This document shows positions 1-7,501 of a DNA stretch of 41,134 nt, piece after piece. The stretch comes from an uncultured Flavobacteriales bacterium. Lineage in GTDB: Bacteria; Bacteroidota; Bacteroidia; UBA10329. Location: NCBI GenBank assembly GCA_937900875.1, contig CALCGD010000256.1:1-41134 (forward strand), given 5' to 3'. A model generated the notes under the pieces. It worked only from the letters and a program-made list of their open reading frames with translations, was not told the origin of the DNA and did no database searches. The number at the start of each line of letters is the position of its first letter. Position 1 is the stretch's first letter. A program made the translations under genes and the position numbers.

Positions 1-302
1 CTTCTTTCGGCTACAATTCTGTTGGCTAGTTGCCACACATCTTTTTCAGATTTAAAAAACTCCTTACGTTCGCCTGCTATCCACACTTTATGCACTATTC
101 CCCAATCTATTAGGGTTCTAATGTTCATGTTGGCATTACCACGACTTATAGAAAGCTCGGCCATAATGTCTTCGGTACTCAGAGGGTTGTTGGCTATAAG
201 CAGCAGTCCATTAATCTGTGCCATGGTTCGGTTTATGCCCCAATTACTACCTAAGGTTCCCCAGGTTTGAATAAACTGTTGTTTGGCTACATCGAATTCC
301 AT
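1..302 (-). CDS. GbsR/MarR-family transcriptional regulator (3' end outside window)
   Basis: The first 100 codons of a gene that runs off the left edge of the window. The translation starts MEFDVAKQQFIQTWG, contains the segment LSTEDIMAELSISRGNANMN and reads on to KSEKDVWQLANRIVAE. Residues about 43-68 form the winged helix-turn-helix, with SRGNANMNIRTL as recognition helix, followed by a wing around residues 72-86. The N-terminal helix with WG...NR and the TEDIMAEL-SRGN pattern are typical of the GbsR subgroup of MarR-like regulators, which bind DNA as dimers and often respond to small ligands or osmolytes. It is divergent from a small secreted-protein gene. A consensus promoter and a perfect palindrome lie directly upstream, which suggests autoregulation (inference). 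The family call is confident; the effector cannot be told. Confidence 0.85.
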   Translation of the reverse strand, partial: MEFDVAKQQFIQTWGTLGSNWGINRTMAQINGLLLIANNPLSTEDIMAELSISRGNANMNIRTLIDWGIVHKVWIAGERKEFFKSEKDVWQLANRIVAER

Positions 303-306
303 ACCT

Positions 307-337
307 CAAACCTATGCAATGTTCCTGAACTTTCAAA
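307..337 (-). promoter_or_regulatory. Consensus Bacteroidota promoter of the GbsR/MarR gene
   Basis: Read on the minus strand, TTTG (337-334) is followed after exactly 19 nt by TAGGTTTG (314-307), a full match to the Bacteroidota -33 TTTG / -7 TAnnTTTG consensus. The ATG at 302 lies only 4 nt past the -7 element, so transcription should start at or next to the start codon. The mRNA would then be leaderless or nearly so. Confidence 0.7.
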
Positions 338-351
338 AAATAATGAAAGTT
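328..351. repeat. Perfect 8-bp inverted repeat, candidate operator
   Basis: AACTTTCA (328-335) and TGAAAGTT (344-351) are perfect reverse complements around an 8-nt A/T-rich spacer. The left arm overlaps the -33 element (334-337) of the regulator promoter. MarR-type dimers bind palindromes of about this size, so this is a plausible autorepression site that could also control the divergent gene. The binding is inference; the palindrome is seen. Confidence 0.55.
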
Positions 352-419
352 TAAGTAAAATGATTTTGTGGAGGCGAATTGTTTTGACGACTTTGGTCAG
401 GAATTCAAATCAAAAATTC

Positions 420-932
420 ATGAAATCCTTTTTATCCCTAGTCGCTCTTTCGTTGTTTTCATTGTCTGTAATAGCACAAGGCAATATCATGCTTATGCCT
501 TTTGAAGCGCTGATGAACGCCAACTGGAAAGCGGAAGGTAGTTGGAAAGATGGCACGCCTTTCAAACAAGAAATTGAGTACAAGTGGGGTGCGGGAGATG
601 AGTCTGTAGAGATGAAAACAAAGAGTTATTTAGATAGCACACTTACCGCTTTCGGGCATTTTTCGGATGGTGTACATAACTGGGATACGCTCACCAATTC
701 TATCGTTTTTCAGGTGAAGGACGTACATGGAAATCTTATTGAAGGAAAGGTGCGCACGAAGCAGAAAACCATCCTTTACGAATATGCTTACGAAGGAGAA
801 AATGGCGTGATAACCTACTTAACTGATGCACTTATCTGGATCAAACCTGACAAGTATATGTTTAAGGTGGGCACAATGAAAGAGGATGAGTGGACCGAGG
901 TTTATTTGGAAGCCTATTTTTTTAAGAAGTAA
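420..932 (+). CDS. Small secreted protein of unknown function
   Basis: Encodes 170 aa. The chosen ATG at 420 begins a clear signal peptide, MKSFLSLVALSLFSLSVIAQ, with likely cleavage after the Gln at about residue 20. The reading frame is open further upstream (to a TTG at 267), but that stretch has no signal-peptide character and overlaps the regulator gene, so it was rejected. The mature part (NANWKAEGSWKDGT onwards) is rich in alternating aromatic and charged residues, as in a single beta-barrel or START/lipocalin-like fold, and contains HFSDGVHNWDTL and ALIWIKPDKY. There is no lipobox and no T9SS tail. Divergent from the GbsR/MarR gene with a 117-bp shared upstream region. Its stop codon abuts the stop of the convergent lipoprotein gene. 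I do not recognise a named family. Confidence 0.7.
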   Translation: MKSFLSLVALSLFSLSVIAQGNIMLMPFEALMNANWKAEGSWKDGTPFKQEIEYKWGAGDESVEMKTKSYLDSTLTAFGHFSDGVHNWDTLTNSIVFQVKDVHGNLIEGKVRTKQKTILYEYAYEGENGVITYLTDALIWIKPDKYMFKVGTMKEDEWTEVYLEAYFFKK

Positions 933-1874
933 CTACAGTCCGTCAAGGATATCTTCTAATTCTTCTTCAGTAATCGGGTCCATCTGGAAGGTATAGACTC
1001 CGTTTTCTTCGATTTCAAAATCCAACATCCCGAAGTATAATTCTTGATTATTGTCTACACCAACGGCTAAGCACGTGACATTATATCCTGTAGGAACATT
1101 TGTAAAGCTGTATCCACTGTTTAGAGAGTTCCACTGACCTGGCATGTACACTTCTAACGAGTCAAACAAAAGTGAAACGTCATTTTGAATGGGAGTAAGA
1201 GCGACTTCGGCTGATGGCCTGACACTAATGTCCGTCAGAGGAATTCCCCAACTTGGAAAGTAATCACAGTTAATCGACATTGAGCCATTGCTGAAAAAGT
1301 AATCGGCAATTGGGTTTACATAACCTTGGTATCCAGACTGTCCAATTCCATTTAAAACCGTGTCGGGATTCCATCCAACACCAAAAAGAGGGTAGATGAA
1401 TCCCCAAGGGTCGAGATTCCAAAAAGAAGTAGAGTCCGAATTGGCAAAAAATGCCTCCATCTGTGGGTTATTGGTTGGGTTTGGCACGAAAAAGTCAACA
1501 TGTTCAGGTCTTACTAGTTCACCGTTTATTCTGGCAGTTAGTTTAAATGCACCACCGGTTGCTATAATCTGATTGTTTGAAATCGTTGGAACGCCAGAAA
1601 ACATCATATCTTTTTTGTCCTTGTATTCGATAAGCCAAAACTCGGGATTGCCAACAATTGTGTCTCCTGTTTCTAAACTCATAAAGGGATCGCTTATGTC
1701 AAAGGACATGCCTTTCTCACCACTAAATTGTGTAACACCTGGCCCGAAATATTGAGTCTTTGGGCCTTGTCTTAGTAGAAACTCACGGCCGGTAGTTGCA
1801 TCTGTTTTGAATTTGTTGCATGCACCCAAGCCAAATGCCATAAGTGCAACTAGGAAGTATAGTGTTGTTTTCAT
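933..1874 (-). CDS. Lipoprotein of unknown function
   Basis: Encodes 313 aa. The N-terminus MKTTLYFLVALMAFGLGACNK is a lipoprotein signal with lipobox GLGAC, giving acylated Cys19. The rest is beta-rich, with many aromatic and Asn/Gly residues (for example WNLDPWGFIYPLFGVGWNP), and ends in an acidic tail (ITEEELEDILDGL). This fits a periplasmic or surface-exposed outer-membrane lipoprotein. No catalytic motif or known domain is visible. It is convergent with the preceding small secreted gene (abutting stop codons) and 69 bp downstream of the exodeoxyribonuclease III gene on the same strand. Confidence 0.7.
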   Translation of the reverse strand: MKTTLYFLVALMAFGLGACNKFKTDATTGREFLLRQGPKTQYFGPGVTQFSGEKGMSFDISDPFMSLETGDTIVGNPEFWLIEYKDKKDMMFSGVPTISNNQIIATGGAFKLTARINGELVRPEHVDFFVPNPTNNPQMEAFFANSDSTSFWNLDPWGFIYPLFGVGWNPDTVLNGIGQSGYQGYVNPIADYFFSNGSMSINCDYFPSWGIPLTDISVRPSAEVALTPIQNDVSLLFDSLEVYMPGQWNSLNSGYSFTNVPTGYNVTCLAVGVDNNQELYFGMLDFEIEENGVYTFQMDPITEEELEDILDGL

Positions 1875-1943
1875 ATCGATTGATTAAACCGAAGATAGCG
1901 TCATTTATTGTTACTCAACAACAGTCAGTCGTCTAAGAATAAT

Positions 1944-2702
1944 TTAACCTATCTCTATCCCAACAGGGCAATGGTCAGAGCCATGCACCTCATTCAGAAT
2001 AAAAGATGCTTTTACTTTGGGCATAAGACCTTCTGAAACAAGAAAGTAATCTAGTCTCCAACCAACGTTGTTTTCGCGGGCGTTTGCGCGGTAACTCCAC
2101 CAGCTGTATTTCACCTCATCAGGATGAAGGGCTCTAAACGTATCCACCAAACCTGAGTTCAGATAATCGTCCATCCCATCAATTTCGTCTTGTGTGTAGC
2201 CCGATGTTTTGTTGTAATTGGCTGCCGCATTTTTAATGTCCATTGGCGTGTGGGCCACGTTCATATCTCCACAATAAACCACAGGTTTTTTCTTCTCTAA
2301 TCCTTTAATGTAGTTGAGCAAAGCAGTGTCCCATGTTTTGCGGTATGGCAATCGCACCAGTTCATTTCCAGAGTTTGGCACGTAGACGTTTAGGAGGTAG
2401 AAATCTTCAAACTCACAGGTAATCGCTCGGCCTTGATTATCGTGTTCGGGTACGCCAATTCCGTATTGATAACTCAATGGTTCGGTCTTAGAAATAATGG
2501 CCGTTCCTGAATACCCTTTCTTTTCAGCCGAAAACGCGTAGATGTGATAACCGAGCCCGAAAAGCACTTCACGCACTTGTTCTTCAGTTGCTTTGGTTTC
2601 CTGAAAACCAATCACATCGGCATCCATTTTTTCGATGCTTTCCAACAATCCTTTTTTGGCCGATGCTCGTATTCCGTTTACGTTGAATGAGATGAGTTTC
2701 AT
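1944..2702 (-). CDS. xth: Exodeoxyribonuclease III (AP endonuclease, ExoIII family)
   Basis: Encodes 252 aa, a normal length for the ExoIII/APE1 family. The enzyme cleaves DNA at abasic sites and has 3'-5' exonuclease and 3'-repair activity in base-excision repair. Visible catalytic residues are N7 (SFNVNGIR), E35 (FQETK, metal ligand), Y107 (VYVPN), D146 and N148 (GDMNVAH), D218 (RLDYFL) and the GSDHCP motif with D243/H244. The frame is open 33 nt further upstream to another ATG at 2735, but the start at 2702 (MKLISFNVNGIRAS) matches the family N-terminus exactly, so that start was chosen. It appears to be monocistronic. Confidence 0.96.
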   Translation of the reverse strand: MKLISFNVNGIRASAKKGLLESIEKMDADVIGFQETKATEEQVREVLFGLGYHIYAFSAEKKGYSGTAIISKTEPLSYQYGIGVPEHDNQGRAITCEFEDFYLLNVYVPNSGNELVRLPYRKTWDTALLNYIKGLEKKKPVVYCGDMNVAHTPMDIKNAAANYNKTSGYTQDEIDGMDDYLNSGLVDTFRALHPDEVKYSWWSYRANARENNVGWRLDYFLVSEGLMPKVKASFILNEVHGSDHCPVGIEIG

Positions 2703-3062
2703 GAGCGATAATTTTTTGCAAGATGCTAAAACCATTGTTAGTTGGTTGGTTCGCCTTCCAGTTTAAGTGATCTAGATAAAAGTCCTAAACTGATCAATAA
2801 AAATTCACCCTTCAGTCAGGAAACCTAATTAATGAAGGGGCATTTCTAGAAGTAATTCACATTTATTTAAGCGAAATGCAACGTTTGATACTCAAGAGGT
2901 ATTTAGGCAATTTTTGCACTGTTCATAACTAGATGACTGTGCCTTTTTAGAAACTTAAAACCATCATTTATTTGAGTCAGAATGAGATGGTATTTAATGT
3001 CTAAATGACCCTTTTTAAGATTTAACCCCTCTATTTTTGCAAGTGACTCGGGGAGGTAGAGT
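2703..3062. other. 360-bp divergent intergenic region without a gene
   Basis: No credible coding sequence: the only ORF of any length (minus strand, 63 codons, 2903-3094) has no family resemblance and overlaps the start of the next gene. The region holds the upstream regions of both divergent genes. An inverted repeat CCCTTCA (2808-2814) / TGAAGGG (2833-2839) with an 18-nt spacer sits in the middle, and the -7 element and SD-like site of the plus-strand gene lie at the right end. Confidence 0.6.
3032..3056 (+). promoter_or_regulatory. -7 element plus unusual Shine-Dalgarno-like site before the 1110-aa secreted protein
   Basis: TATTTTTG (3032-3039) matches TAnnTTTG exactly; I see no good -33 TTTG at the usual distance. 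GGGGAGG (3050-3056) lies 6 nt before the ATG at 3063. That is a strong SD-like match, which is uncommon in this window and in the phylum, where most genes rely on SD-independent initiation. Confidence 0.5.
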
Positions 3063-6000
3063 ATGCTTAGAACATTATCCGTCATATTATTCATGTTTGC
3101 TGCCGCTAATGCGCTGGCACAATCGGATGTAGTTATCAGTCAATACATCGAAACCAATTCTGGAACAACTCCCAAAGGCATTGAGGTATTCAACGTTTCA
3201 GGTTCAGCAATAGATTTTTCCGTGTCCAACCTACAAGTTTACCAGGGTACAAATGGTGGTGGGTGCGGCTCAATCGTAACCATTACCTCTGGAACTCTAG
3301 CTGTTGATGAAGTGTGGGTTATCGGAACATCGAACCTTATTACTTACGTTGGCATAAATGGTACCGACTTAAGCGGGGTTACCACCTATAATTTTGGATT
3401 TAATGGTGATGACGCTCTTCAGCTATATCTCGGAGGGGTATTGCAGGATGAATTTGGTACTTGTGGTTCGGACCCTGGTTCTTCATGGAGCGGAGGAGGT
3501 GTTTCTACTGCCAACAATAATTTGCAATTAAAAGATGCTATTTGTGATGGTTCCACTGCGTGGACTGACCCGAGTGCAAGGTTTGATCAGATAGCAAACG
3601 GCTCTACAATGACAGGTTTTGGCAACGCACCAGCCAGTTGCGGAGCTCCACCAGCCAATACTATTTCTACATCTGCTGTTATTGGTGCTCCTTTTTGTGT
3701 TGGGAATGGCATTTCGGCAAGCTTAAACGTGGCCTACACTATTACTGGAACATTCAATGGCCCGAATGTTTTTTCGGCTGAGCTTTCAAATGCAGGTGGC
3801 AGTTTTGGGGCTCCAACGGTAATCGGTACGCTAGCGTCAACTTCTGCCGGAACCGTTTCGTGCGTTATTCCTGTCTCGATTGCCTCTGGATCAGGTTACA
3901 GAATTAGAGTGGTTGGAGACGACCCATCAACCGTGGGTTCTGACAACGGAACCGACTTGACGGTGGAGAATTTCGATGCGCCAACATCACTAAGCGTTTC
4001 TTGTGGAAATACGGAAGCATCTGCAGCATGGACAAATCCGGAGTGTTTTGATGAAGTAATGGTTGTTGCCTCAACTTCTGCATTTACAACAGCATTGCCC
4101 TCTGGAACGTATTCTTCCGACTTAACTTTTGGCTCTGGAGATGCTTTTGATGGTGGTTTTGCGGTTTACGCGGGTTCAGCAACTTCCACTGGTGTAATCT
4201 CCAGTTTAACCAATGGTACGTTGTACTATTTCAAGGTTTTTTCGCGGAAAGGCTCGGTTTGGCTTGCAGGTGATGAGCTTAGTTGTACACCAGCAGATCA
4301 GTGTGGAGATGAAAGTTTTACGAATCTAACAGCCCCTGCAGGTTCGTATGGGGCGGGCTCTTACACAGGAGATAATTCTGTGAATTGGAGTTACAGCGAG
4401 GCTAGAACGGTTACTTCTACTGATAACATAACTGGAACATCTATCGGTTTTGGAACTTCTGGAACTCGCTTTGCGAAAGCAAATAGTACTGCGAGCGGAG
4501 TAGGAGAGATAACCTTTAGCATGACTAGCTATTTTACTGGTGGAGGAGCCTCTGATAGAACTATAGAAGTTTATGTAAATGGCTCGTTAAAAGGCACTTA
4601 TACATTGGCTGCAATGGGAACTGTATATACAGAAACAGTCACCGCCAACGAACCTGGGTTAGTAGAAATTGAGTTCCGGTCTACAGGTTCAAGGCAAGTT
4701 GTGATTGACGATGTTTCGTGGACCTGCGCTGGCACGCTCCCAACAATTACAGTTTCAACCACCTCCCTAACTGGATTTACGTACATCTTTAATTCTGGTC
4801 CTTCGGCAGTTCAATTGTTTACGGTAGAGGGCACAGACTTAACGGACGACATCTCGATTTCACTTCCGACAGATTATGAGATTTCAACTACGAATTCTCC
4901 ATTTACAGCCGCGGTATCAGCTATAGTGCTCTCGCAAACGGGAGGCACCGTTTCGTCAACCACGATTTACATTCGTCTCAAAGCAGGTTTGGCTGTTGCA
5001 ACATACAATGGAGATGGAGTTGACTGCAGTTCAACAGGAGCATCTACTAGGTCTGTAACCTGCGATGGAGAAGTAACGCCAATAGTCATTAGTGTAACCA
5101 CAGGCTCGGTTTCAAGTCCTCCGTTTGCGCTTACAAGCTGTACCGATACCGAATCAGGTTCGGTTGCATTTACTTCTACCGGAACTTTTTCTGGAGGTAA
5201 TGTTTACTCCGTCCAAATCTCGGATGCTGTTGGAGATTTTTCAAGCCCGTCTGTAATCGGTACCCTATCTTCAACTGCCAATTCTGGTTCCGTTGCCATT
5301 ATAATTCCTAGTGGATCTCCTGGCGGAACAGGTTATAAGGTTCGCGTTGTAAGCTCTAATCCTGTGGAAGTAGGAACAGAAAGTGCAGCTTTTACAATAA
5401 CTACGACCTGTGTGCCTCAAGTTTTAGAAGCAGGAGATTTAGCCATTCTAGCCTTTAACACCAATGTGGATGGCACGTTAGGTTTTGATGAGATTAGCTT
5501 CGTTTCATTCATCGATATTTTGCCAGGCACTACCATCGATTTTACAGACAACGCCTACGAGAAATGTGGCACTCCAAACGGATGGGGAATTTCCGAAGGT
5601 TGGTTTAGAATGGTACGCACGACCAACACCCTTGGTAAAGGAGAAATCGTAACTATTCTTGTCGAATACGGGAATGCATCTGTAGTTTCTCCAGATCAGA
5701 ATTGGAACATTTCTAAGCCACAACCATCCGGACAAGGAAATTTTGATTTGAATGCTGATGGAGAACAACTGTTCATCTTATCTGGTGGAAATGTTGGCGG
5801 TCCGAGCTCCAGTTCTCCAACATCTGATGCTGGAACCTACTCTGGAGACATTCTTTACGGTTTCAACACAAAAGGAAATATTTGGACACCAGTATGTGGA
5901 AATGCTGCTTCTGGCGGTACGAAGAACTCTGAAAAACCCATCGATTTTGATTGCTTTCTAGTTTGGCCAACCGCACAGGCGGATAAGAATAAATACACAG

Positions 6001-6395
6001 GTCCGATGACAACTGCTTCACAGCGAGATTGGTTGTATCGCATCAATACTTCAGCAAATTGGACCGGATATGCTGATAACGCATCATACGAGGCAGGCCC
6101 TGATTTTATCGATTTCAACGGTCCTAATGCAGGACGAACTATTGTGATTACCCTAGGCGGTTTTGGAAGCGGACTTTGGACAGGAGAAACAGATGAAAAT
6201 TGGCATAATTGTAGAAATTGGCAGAGCCTTCGAATACCCGATACCAATACAGATGTGACCGTGCCACCAACGACTAACAAGCCACATATTAATACAGGCC
6301 AAGCTGGTATTTGTAATACTATAAATATTCAGTCGGATAGCGGGGCTAAATTGTACATAGATGGCACAGGTACATTTGAAGTTACCGGGCCATAG
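3063..6395 (+). CDS. Large secreted mosaic protein (lamin-tail, adhesin-type beta domains)
   Basis: Encodes 1110 aa with signal peptide MLRTLSVILFMFAAANALAQ. Domains by eye: residues 21-193 a lamin-tail-like domain (DVVISQYIETN, KGIEVFNVSG, DALQLYL); about 197-302 and 678-780 two copies of one beta domain (compare SNAGGSFGAPTVIGTLAST with SDAVGDFSSPSVIGTLSST, both ending GY+(I/V)RVV); 303-410 a fibronectin III-like segment; 414-556 a jelly-roll-like module; 560-672 a Bacteroidota extracellular repeat (FTVEGTDLTDDISISLP, DYEISTT); 785-1035 a further beta-rich module (FTDNAYEKCG, QLFILSGG); 1038-1110 the start of a WTGETDENWHNCRNW module. Such mosaics are usually exported by the T9SS, but no C-terminal sorting domain is present and the chain stops inside its last module. 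Probably a surface or secreted adhesin-like protein; the ligand is unknown. Confidence 0.85.
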   Translation: MLRTLSVILFMFAAANALAQSDVVISQYIETNSGTTPKGIEVFNVSGSAIDFSVSNLQVYQGTNGGGCGSIVTITSGTLAVDEVWVIGTSNLITYVGINGTDLSGVTTYNFGFNGDDALQLYLGGVLQDEFGTCGSDPGSSWSGGGVSTANNNLQLKDAICDGSTAWTDPSARFDQIANGSTMTGFGNAPASCGAPPANTISTSAVIGAPFCVGNGISASLNVAYTITGTFNGPNVFSAELSNAGGSFGAPTVIGTLASTSAGTVSCVIPVSIASGSGYRIRVVGDDPSTVGSDNGTDLTVENFDAPTSLSVSCGNTEASAAWTNPECFDEVMVVASTSAFTTALPSGTYSSDLTFGSGDAFDGGFAVYAGSATSTGVISSLTNGTLYYFKVFSRKGSVWLAGDELSCTPADQCGDESFTNLTAPAGSYGAGSYTGDNSVNWSYSEARTVTSTDNITGTSIGFGTSGTRFAKANSTASGVGEITFSMTSYFTGGGASDRTIEVYVNGSLKGTYTLAAMGTVYTETVTANEPGLVEIEFRSTGSRQVVIDDVSWTCAGTLPTITVSTTSLTGFTYIFNSGPSAVQLFTVEGTDLTDDISISLPTDYEISTTNSPFTAAVSAIVLSQTGGTVSSTTIYIRLKAGLAVATYNGDGVDCSSTGASTRSVTCDGEVTPIVISVTTGSVSSPPFALTSCTDTESGSVAFTSTGTFSGGNVYSVQISDAVGDFSSPSVIGTLSSTANSGSVAIIIPSGSPGGTGYKVRVVSSNPVEVGTESAAFTITTTCVPQVLEAGDLAILAFNTNVDGTLGFDEISFVSFIDILPGTTIDFTDNAYEKCGTPNGWGISEGWFRMVRTTNTLGKGEIVTILVEYGNASVVSPDQNWNISKPQPSGQGNFDLNADGEQLFILSGGNVGGPSSSSPTSDAGTYSGDILYGFNTKGNIWTPVCGNAASGGTKNSEKPIDFDCFLVWPTAQADKNKYTGPMTTASQRDWLYRINTSANWTGYADNASYEAGPDFIDFNGPNAGRTIVITLGGFGSGLWTGETDENWHNCRNWQSLRIPDTNTDVTVPPTTNKPHINTGQAGICNTINIQSDSGAKLYIDGTGTFEVTGP

Positions 6396-6407
6396 AAGAC
6401 TCTATGG
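6390..6407. terminator. Hairpin between two convergent genes, possible bidirectional terminator
   Basis: CCATAGA (6390-6396), loop AGAC, TCTATGG (6401-6407) form a perfect 7-bp stem. It includes the stop codon of the plus-strand gene and directly abuts the stop of the minus-strand oxygenase gene. There is no T-run on either side, so intrinsic termination is uncertain. Confidence 0.4.
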
Positions 6408-7022
6408 TTAGAGAAACACGGGAGTGGGTTCATCTCTTCTAATCCAACCTGTAATGCTGAATCTTGGTTGAGTAGTTTTTAATACTTCATGTTCTACAAG
6501 GTCGCTTCTAAAGCAAACGAGCCTTCCCGCAACTGGTGAGATATCTACAAATTCACCATTTTCGTACACCCGCAATTGTCCGCCATGTTCAGGTTTCCAA
6601 TCTTCGTTTAGGTACAGAATTACCGAGAAAATTCGGTTGTTGGTTTCTCTAAACTGGTCTACATGTCGGGCGTAAAAACTGCCGGCAGGGTAGGTCGCTA
6701 AATGGCACTCAAACCAAGGAAGTGCTATCCTGAAATAATTCGAAAGATACTCGCGAAGCTGTTCTAAATAGTTGAAATATTGTTCTTGAGCTGCGGTCAA
6801 CTGATCATTCTCTAGCCACTTAATTTTATCGCCTCGAATTTCTGAAACCCGTTGCTCAGTTATTCCCCGTCCAATAAGAGCGGGTTCTAACTCATCCTTG
6901 TGAAACAGATGTTTAGATTCAGATAAAAGTTCGTCAAGGACTTCCTTTGATAAGAAGTTGTCAATTATCGCAATGGCATGCCGGTCAAGCTGTTCGGCAA
7001 TCAGCGTAATGTTGTTTTTCAC
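6408..7022 (-). CDS. 2OG-Fe(II) oxygenase (prolyl 4-hydroxylase / SM-20-like)
   Basis: Encodes 204 aa with a double-stranded beta-helix dioxygenase core. The iron ligands are visible as H120 and D122 in ARHVDQF and H178 in VEHEV; the 2-oxoglutarate-binding arginine is R187 in QPRFSITGW. Segments YLNEDWKPEHGGQLRVY and PVAGRLVCFRSD are typical of SM-20/PHD-type prolyl hydroxylases. These enzymes use Fe(II), O2 and 2-oxoglutarate to hydroxylate protein residues; the substrate here cannot be read from sequence. There is no signal peptide, so it is cytoplasmic. It is convergent with the large secreted protein and divergent from a small lipoprotein gene, and appears to be a single-gene unit with its own -7 element. 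Confidence 0.92.
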   Translation of the reverse strand: MKNNITLIAEQLDRHAIAIIDNFLSKEVLDELLSESKHLFHKDELEPALIGRGITEQRVSEIRGDKIKWLENDQLTAAQEQYFNYLEQLREYLSNYFRIALPWFECHLATYPAGSFYARHVDQFRETNNRIFSVILYLNEDWKPEHGGQLRVYENGEFVDISPVAGRLVCFRSDLVEHEVLKTTQPRFSITGWIRRDEPTPVFL

Positions 7023-7046
7023 GCTGGTAGTTAATGTAACCTACGG

Positions 7047-7054
7047 CAAATGTA
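7047..7054 (-). promoter_or_regulatory. -7 element of the 2OG-Fe(II) oxygenase gene
   Basis: On the minus strand this reads TACATTTG, an exact TAnnTTTG match, 24 nt before the ATG at 7022. No clear TTTG is present at the -33 position. Confidence 0.45.
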
Positions 7055-7110
7055 GCACGCCTTCATCTACTAAACCTCATTATCTTGCGTCCACAAAAAA
7101 AAACAATCTC

Positions 7111-7491
7111 ATGAAACGTATTCTTCTCTCAGCATTATTTGTTCTTCCATTAATCGTTTTTAACGGTTGTAATTCGGATGACGATGAAGTGTTTGGATTT
7201 AGCGATTTACTTGGAACCTACGTAGGTGGCCTGAACATTACAACTCCAGATTTTACCAATGCTCAGTACAGCGTTTCTGTAACTCAGGTAAGTTCTAGTG
7301 TAATTAGTATAGACCCTGCGGGAAGTGTTGGTACTGAATGGACCGCGCATATGACCAAAGTTGCTGGCGTATGGACTTGCATTAGCTGCGTAACTAACAA
7401 CCAAATTACCATTACAGATTTAGGAAGTAATTCTATTCAGCTTTCGTACAATTACGACAATAACGAGCAGTTTTTAGGAACGAAGCAGTAA
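7111..7491 (+). CDS. Small lipoprotein of unknown function
   Basis: Encodes 126 aa. The ATG at 7111 was chosen because it begins a lipoprotein signal, MKRILLSALFVLPLIVFNGCN, with acylated Cys20; the same frame is open further upstream but lies antisense to the oxygenase gene. After the lipid anchor comes an acidic linker (NSDDDE) and a short beta-sandwich-like domain (GTYVGGLNITTPDF, VSVTQVSSSVISIDP, ITDLGSNSIQLSYNYD). It resembles the small lipocalin-like lipoproteins common in Bacteroidota, in which a GTY/GxW motif opens the barrel. It is convergent with icmF, with a hairpin over both stop codons. No function can be assigned. Confidence 0.7.
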   Translation: MKRILLSALFVLPLIVFNGCNSDDDEVFGFSDLLGTYVGGLNITTPDFTNAQYSVSVTQVSSSVISIDPAGSVGTEWTAHMTKVAGVWTCISCVTNNQITITDLGSNSIQLSYNYDNNEQFLGTKQ

Positions 7492-7501
7492 GCTACTGCT
7501 T
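7483..7501. terminator. Hairpin spanning two convergent stop codons
   Basis: AAGCAGTA (7483-7490), loop AGC, TACTGCTT (7494-7501) form a perfect 8-bp stem. It covers most of both the lipoprotein stop (7489-7491) and the icmF stop (7500-7502). The position suits a bidirectional terminator or transcript-end stabiliser, although no T-run follows. Confidence 0.45.

Noticed and set aside
2903-3094. Minus-strand ORF of 63 codons in the xth / secreted-protein intergenic region
   Set aside because: No family resemblance, runs into the start of the signal-peptide-bearing gene on the other strand, and covers its promoter.
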